DNA of 64,000 bases from Antedon mediterranea (Eukaryota > Echinodermata > Crinoidea > Comatulida > Antedonidae). The notes beneath the pieces are model-generated. The model searched no databases. It worked only from the letters and a program-made list of their open reading frames with translations, and was not told where the DNA came from. The DNA lies in assembly GCF_964355755.1 (NCBI RefSeq), contig NC_092680.1, positions 811,001-875,000 of the forward strand. Direction: 5' to 3'. Positions 58,301-64,000 of this stretch are shown here, one piece after another; the stretch's first letter is position 1, and the number at the start of each line of letters is the position of its first letter. The translations under genes and the position numbers were made by a program.

Positions 58301-61300
58301 TGCATGTTGAACTGTTGACCTGTCTGCATGTTAAACTGCTGCCCTGCATTTGTAGGATGTTGATGTTGTTGTTGATGATATTGTTTGTTTTGTTGTTGCT
58401 GAAACTGCTGGTCTGTTGGTTGCACCTGGTATTGCTGCAGTTGATAATAAAAGCAACATTTTGTACTTAGTAATTACTTTACATTAAAACAAGTAATACA
58501 ATTACACAGTTAAAACAAATCAACACAGCAATGTCTATAAATATAGACACATGTAAAGTAAATCTGTAGATCAACTCCTTTCTCTAAAGCTCTGTCCACA
58601 CTATCAAACTAGTGTGATGTGGCCAAATATGGTAGAGATATGGTAGTGATATGACATCATCATGTCCATATACTGTATGGGAACATTTGTGTGTCACATA
58701 ACGTTTGATGGTGTAGACAGAGCTTTGTATAAGGATTACATTTTTAGTGCGATATATACAAAATATATGTGTAGTATGTTCTATCAATGCTTATGGCTTG
58801 GTTCTCCTTTATAGCACATATAATAACATCTAAAATCATTGTTAATGTACTTATAGATATTAATAGAAAAGTGCATAATATTAACAAGCAATAGATACAA
58901 AGGGATTATTACTCAGGTTATATTAGGTGACTATATGAATATTTCAGACACAATACATTACATTAACAGTATAAAAAAAAGAAAGATTTGACACAAAATT
59001 CATAGTATTGTAATTGTTGTTCTGTAATTTTTATTGCAAGCAATGGAATTTCCAAAAATGGATAAGAATAAAGTTTGAATCTTGGAAAACATTCAAGTAT
59101 ATTACATAGAGAATTTCCGAATGTCTGATATAACAACAATAATTTACTAAAGTCATTCTTGTGGATATACAGTAGTATACAAGTTTTCTCACTGGCCATT
59201 GATAGTTTTAACACAAATCTTGTTTTAAAGATTGATGTTATACAAACATCCTTCCTTCACTAAATGGGTATATATCTTTTAAATTAGGCCTATTTTGTAT
59301 TTATATATGTTATAAATGTTATTTACTTTTAAACGATAACTGGACCATTTTGGAAAGCAGTACCGCGTTACTGAAAATGCAATCCAGTCAAAAGAAAGAA
59401 TAAATAAAACTACCTCACCAAAATTTTTCTTATTGGGAGGTTTTACAGGCCTGTCACAGATTTTAATACACATTGGACCTTTACAAAGTCAAACTCTGAA
59501 TGAATTTCTTTTGTTCCAGAATTGATGAAGTCTGTCGGCAAAAAGAGCGTTATCTAATATCTAATGTTTAACCAAGGCGGTATAAAAATATTTTTTATAC
59601 CTCCATGGTTTAACATACATCTAATTTGTAATACATTGTCAGCAAGACTTCACTTCACTTCACTAATGCTGGGCTTATGATATTTTGAAATCTGATCCTC
59701 TTAAGATCACACCATTTGCCAGTATAATGTTATAATGTCTTACATAATTTATTGTGCCTGAAAAGATGATTAAATGTAAAATAACACTGCAGCACTATTC
59801 TTATGGAACACAAGTTTGAAAATAGAGTATAACACCTATGATGTCATAATACTACAGCATATTACAATACTGACTCTAACTAACGAGAGGCAAGCCATGA
59901 TTCAACATTTCGATCTTTATTTGACAGTCATCAGGTCAATAATGATGAATTCTATAACTTGTATTCATTTCTATTGTTATTATTTGGGTGGCTGCATTTA
60001 CTAATTTTTGAACCTAATAATGTCATAATTCATTTCTTACTAAAGCTTATTTTACTATCTTACCTGTTGTTGTAAATACATCTGTGGATTTTGTGGCTGC
60101 CCATACATTTGGTTCATCATTTGGTTTGGCATCATCATGTTCTGGTTGGGAACCATACCTGGCTTACCCATCATCTGCATGTTGTTCATCATTGGCTGCT
60201 GGGCATTCATCTGTTGTTGTCCAAACCCTGGCATCACTCCATTACCCATCATACCTTGCTGTGGCTGTTGTGTACCGTTAACCATAAACTGCTGAGGCTG
60301 CTGTTGTTGCTGTTGCTGTATGTATAATCCACCTATATGGAAACAAATAGTGATTTTCTGTACTGTAATAATATAGCATTATATATCCAATCCAGTACAG
60401 TGTCACATATTATCATATGACATTATTATGTTATGGTTAGGCCTATCACCTATGACACAGAAGTAATGGTATAGGAGTGGAGCTGTGGCTTGGTGGTTAT
60501 GATGCTTGGCTACCAATCTAAGGGTCCTGGGTTCAAGTCCTGTCATATGTCAGGGTTTTTTTCTCATGACAATTTACAACTCCACTCCCAAAAACTTAAT
60601 AATAAGTCTTTGTTTATGTAGAGCATCTTGTGTATATGTTTGTCTTGTGAAATTATTAAATAGTTTATCCATCCTGTAATTGGCAGGTTACTCGCTGTTG
60701 GATGAGTATGAAATAAAATAAAATAAAAAATATCATTTCCTATGATACGGTAACCATTATAGAAACAGCACCAAGAATTGGTTAATTGGAAGCACATACA
60801 GATCATGACAATTTATCAAACATGTATTGAGTCAAACACCTCTATGAAAATTGACGAAACATAATACCTGGAACATTGTAGAATGGCTGCTGAGCAGAGC
60901 CAGAGTCAAACAGAGCCATAATGGAGTCTTTAGTCTTTTGGTTAGATTTTCCAGAACTGACATCATCTCCAAACAGGTTCTCTTCATTGCTTGGTCCATT
61001 GGTGGTCTCCTGAGGAACAGGTTTTGGCTGTGGGTTGTCTGTTGACATGAAAACAGAATCTGTGAATTAATACTCTAGTTGTAATGATTACAGAGTGTAA
61101 ACAAGTGCTATAATGGTTTAAATACTGTATCATAAAGTTAGTTTAAACATTATGAACAGTACACTGACTTAACTGGACAAATCACACATTTCTTGTCAAG
61201 CTAGTTTGATAGTGCTTAGACAGAGTTTAAGACAGATGACATGTCTATTCCTACATTAACCGCTGTAGTGCAATGCAAATCCAAAACCTGTCAATTGCAC

Positions 61301-63364
61301 TGAATGAAAATAATGACTGAAAAAACTGAATAACCTTTTAAATTTATACAAACCTGAAATACCATTATCAAAATTCATTCAAAAGATAAAAAAAGAAGAA
61401 GCATATAGCCCTATATAATCCCATTATATGCAAAATATGTGAAAAAGATGATTTTAAAGTTTGTAAATTATGAAATTATAAGCCTGCAAATCCATCATGC
61501 ATAGGTTCTATGTACCAAAGTTTTGTTTGAAAGTGTAACATTTTCACAATTTTAGTGTGTACACATAATATACTGATTTGATTAAACAAGTAAATAATGT
61601 TCTTAAGACTGTCTTTCTAAATTGCAGTCAATGAGGAGTGTTTTTTTAAAAATCAATAACATTCATAATGAATTGTTAAAGTGTAATGTCATTGAATAAA
61701 AAAGTGCGCCTTCCCAACATGCCATGGTGCAGAATTAATATGGAATATAAAATAATAATGTGTTACTGTTACATTAATTGTTATATATAAGTTGTACATT
61801 ATTTAAACGATTGTACATTAAGATATTCATATACCATTTTGTAAAGATTAAACCTATAAAATGTTACGTGTGCGCCAATGATATCACAATACCATGCGAT
61901 TCCCTCGCAGTTGTTTTTCTAATGGTTTAATAATCTGTGATGTATAATTATATATATAATTTTGTTGGGATAGCTATAAAAATAAATATCTTAAAATATA
62001 TATATTTAGATGAGCCTTATAATAATATTTCAAAAATCAGATTAAAGGATTTCACATAGTATTTTAAGGTCACATTCTCAAATGTCAAAAGAAAATTGTC
62101 ATCAGCAAAGGCTGCATGCAAACCCTAACAAAAGTTGATTAAAACATGCAGTTAGTAAGTTTGTTATTATTTGGAAGTAAACCGTGTGTTGATGTTTTTT
62201 TAACTCACCAGGAATGATGAGGGCGGTTGGTGGACTCGTTGAGGATTGAGGTTGTAGAGGTAATAATAAGGGGTCATCAGGGATGGGAGTAGCTATGAAT
62301 ACAAGGTGTCATTCATACAGTGTTATTTATTAAATAGCAGTAAAGAATATTTCACACATAATTAATAAGGTCCTATGTATAGTATGCCATTGGTCACTTA
62401 AGGCCAATTTACACAAACAAACAGTAACGGTATATAAATATAGAATCTATGTTATTCTATATTCATAAAGTTCAAATTCAAATTCAAAAAGACATTTATT
62501 TTCCTCCATAGCAATACAATACAAAATAATAAACAGAAATGGTAAGGTATATTAAAAATGAAATAGATGATTGTTGGATATACAAAAGAAAAGTGAATTT
62601 AAGAAAATTGGCTATGGAGGAAGGCATAATCCCGAGAAGATGAGGAAATCTTGTGCTGGGTATGCCTATGCAAATATACTATTTACACACAACGCGGAGC
62701 GGACGGGCGGTTTCTGCTGGATAGATAGATACGAATTCTACGTGGGACAAGCTACGTTATGTTACTGCTTGTCTATGTAAATTGGCCTTTAGAATTCGCC
62801 ATAATTCAAGGTGCTTTAGCTTACACAGATAAGTTGCCTACATTTTATAAACTAGAGCCCAGTTTATACACAATTGCCTTATATTACAAGGTGCAATCTA
62901 TTATCTGTGTGTGATTACCATTATCAGATACAATATATTTATTTAGATTTGCATGAGTAAATAAATGTGCCTTTCTCAAGAACAACTAGTGCTTTCAAAT
63001 AAAAATTAATATAAATATTTTTACTAACTGCTTAGTGTATAATAAATCTAATATTAGTTAATAGGGAGCTATCAAGTCAATTGATGTGACATCAGCCATT
63101 GGCTGGAGCAAGGAAGCATGTTCAAACTTTCCTGCATGTTCACAATAAATTAACATGACGTTGGTCGCCGTATAGCGAAAGTTACCTAAAAGTTAGTATT
63201 TCGTATCGTTTTGTGAGTACTTTGTATAGCCTTAGATATATAACTAGTACTGCCAATTATTAATGTTAGTGTACCAGTATGCATTAAAAACTTACCCATG
63301 CCAAATAAATCAACGGCTTTAGAATTTTGGTCTTGAGCAGTGGGAGTTAGATCAGGTCCATTGG
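55305..63364 (-). CDS. SMAP-type ArfGAP (stromal membrane-associated protein), last 7 exons
   Basis: Clathrin-trafficking Arf GTPase-activating protein of the SMAP1/2 group. Exons in transcript order: 63364-63296, 62292-62209, 61038-60868, 60332-60064, 58434-57991, 55995-55942, 55454-55305 (TAA). Phases close; the first exon seen starts by completing a codon, so upstream exons with the zinc-finger ArfGAP domain lie beyond the window. Evidence: DSIMALFDSG resembles the SMAP DSIL-x-LYG motif. The C-terminus TLSTNLWK matches the SMAP end TLSPQMWK. The middle is Met/Gln/Pro-rich like SMAP1. DDPLLLPLQ may act as a clathrin-box-like motif (inference). It is much richer in Gln than the vertebrate proteins: exon 58434-57991 is an imperfect repeat of QMTQPQMTHPQMSQQ. 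SMAP1 and SMAP2 cannot be told apart. Confidence 0.75.
56621..56930. repeat. 74-bp tandem repeat, 4 copies
   Basis: Unit ATGACATAGTGCCTGTATCT, TTCTTACGCTGTCTCCCTGC, CATGCCTATACCTATGGGCT, GCAATTGCTGCCAT. Only the last copy has an inserted CGGCGC. SMAP-like gene intron. Confidence 0.92.
58050..58260 (-). repeat. Coding Gln/Met repeat in the SMAP-like exon
   Basis: Period-15 and period-12 units of the type TGTTGTTGTGACATT (+ strand), translated on the - strand as QMSQQ/QMTQP/QMTHP. The + strand 105-codon frame over it is a shadow. Confidence 0.85.
58587..58725 (+). mobile_element. MITE family 1
   Basis: Ends AAGCTCTGTCCACACTATCA and TTGATGGTGTAGACAGAGCTT; SMAP-like gene intron. Confidence 0.8.
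58730..60060. other. SMAP-like gene intron, no feature seen
   Basis: AT-rich intron sequence between the family 1 MITE and exon 60332-60064. Nothing recognisable. Confidence 0.4.
60478..60725 (+). mobile_element. tRNA-derived SINE
   Basis: Head 60479-60540 has an A-box-like GCTGTGGCTTGGTGGTTATG and a good B box in CCTGGGTTCAAGTCCTGTC, at tRNA-like spacing. A body of about 150 bp follows, with TTGGCAGGTTACTCGCTGTT and an AAATAAAATAAAATAAA tail. SMAP-like gene intron. Confidence 0.65.
61185..61231 (-). mobile_element. MITE family 1 fragment
   Basis: Only one end is left: CTTGTCAAGCTAGTTTGATA then GTGCTTAGACAGAGTTTAA. Confidence 0.6.
61240..62205. other. SMAP-like gene intron, no feature seen
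   Basis: AT-rich, no recognisable exon or element. Confidence 0.4.
62462..62540 (-). mobile_element. Retroelement 3' tail
   Basis: On the - strand TTGCTATGGAGGAAAATAAA, then TGTCTTTTTGAATTTGAATT; typical end of a truncated non-LTR element or SINE. The body is not recognisable. Confidence 0.45.
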
Positions 63365-64000
63365 CTAGCAGAGATTACAAAGTTACACATTGTTTATTTT
63401 ATTGTGTTTAAATTTAAACATAATGTTTTGATACTATTGTAAAATGTGACACAGATTGAATTGAAATTCAACCATTCATGATCACATTGAAACCCAATTT
63501 TAAATCAAAAATAAATGTGTACAGAAAAAAGAAATAAAATGTGTATAAGAGTTTTCCCAAGAGAATATTTAAAACAACCAACTAAATAACCAAGATCCTT
63601 GCTAATTGTATCTACAACCCACTGTCAGATCAAAGTAAACATTTTAATTAACTGTAGGCCTATTTTTTAATTATTTAATTTGGCTATACATGGAGGTATT
63701 ATAATTTTATACTTCCATGGGCTATACAAAACTCTTGAAAAAATTTAATTGAAAAATAAAATCAAATGAAATGTTCAAACGAAAAAAGTAAAAATATAGA
63801 AATAGATCTGTAATAATTATTTCACATAACAATGAAAAGATATGATTATCGTAAACACATTTCGGCTTTAATTTAAATAATTATGGATTTATATCATGTT
63901 GTTAGCTCCTCCAAGTGTCACATCATGTCCTTGGCAGACGCCTATGTTTCATTGAACAGATTAAATTACTTAAAATTTAAATTCTCAAGGAAATCTAGTA
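63365..64000. other. SMAP-like gene intron to window edge
   Basis: No further exon seen; the next upstream exon must lie beyond 64000. Confidence 0.4.

Noticed and set aside
57993-58310. A 105-codon + strand frame rich in FVVV
   Set aside because: Shadow of the Gln-rich SMAP-like exon on the other strand.

Overview
This is intron-rich, AT-rich animal nuclear DNA. Every protein gene recognised is a conserved metazoan gene split by GT-AG introns. The TAGGCCTA palindrome, short inverted-repeat elements and many minisatellites suggest a marine invertebrate deuterostome, perhaps an echinoderm. That placement is a guess from texture; no species can be named.

Layout. (1) 3838-13115, + strand: the 3' part of a TRPC-family cation channel gene (pore, TRP box, C-tail), with its N-terminal exons missing from the window. 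(2) 15539-17964, - strand: 15 tandem tRNA-Ser genes with a 168-bp period, then about 5.5 kb of non-coding DNA with C-rich and 13-bp minisatellites. (3) 23663-34753, - strand: a complete 16-exon LMBRD1 gene (lysosomal cobalamin exporter, 529 aa). Its introns carry two LINE 3' ends and three large tandem arrays. (4) 34941-39020, - strand: a second tandem array of 25 tRNA-Ser units. (5) 40630-46882, - strand: a complete 12-exon IFT52 gene (438 aa). (6) 47130-51177, + strand: a complete 10-exon LTV1 gene (451 aa), divergent from IFT52 across about 250 bp that probably holds a shared promoter. (7) 55305-63364, - strand: the last seven exons of a SMAP-type ArfGAP gene with a very Gln-rich C-terminal half; the ArfGAP domain lies beyond the right edge.

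The protein genes are housekeeping or signalling genes and do not form a pathway or cassette. Exon joins were worked out by eye from splice sites, reading phase and remembered family sequences, and the phases close across all five genes. The space between is filled by about 16 copies of one MITE family, about five of a second, two of a third, several tRNA-derived SINE candidates and many tandem repeats. Almost all the long open frames (for example the 636-, 517- and 457-codon ones) are artefacts of repeat arrays whose period is a multiple of three or lacks stops.

I found no evidence of an undescribed multi-gene system. The most interesting items are the two large tRNA-Ser arrays with mixed UGA and CGA anticodons, a hammerhead-ribozyme-like core in a TRPC intron, a tandem array of back-to-back splice acceptor/donor sites antisense to LMBRD1, and a tandem duplication of a splice junction in IFT52 that creates potential micro-exons.
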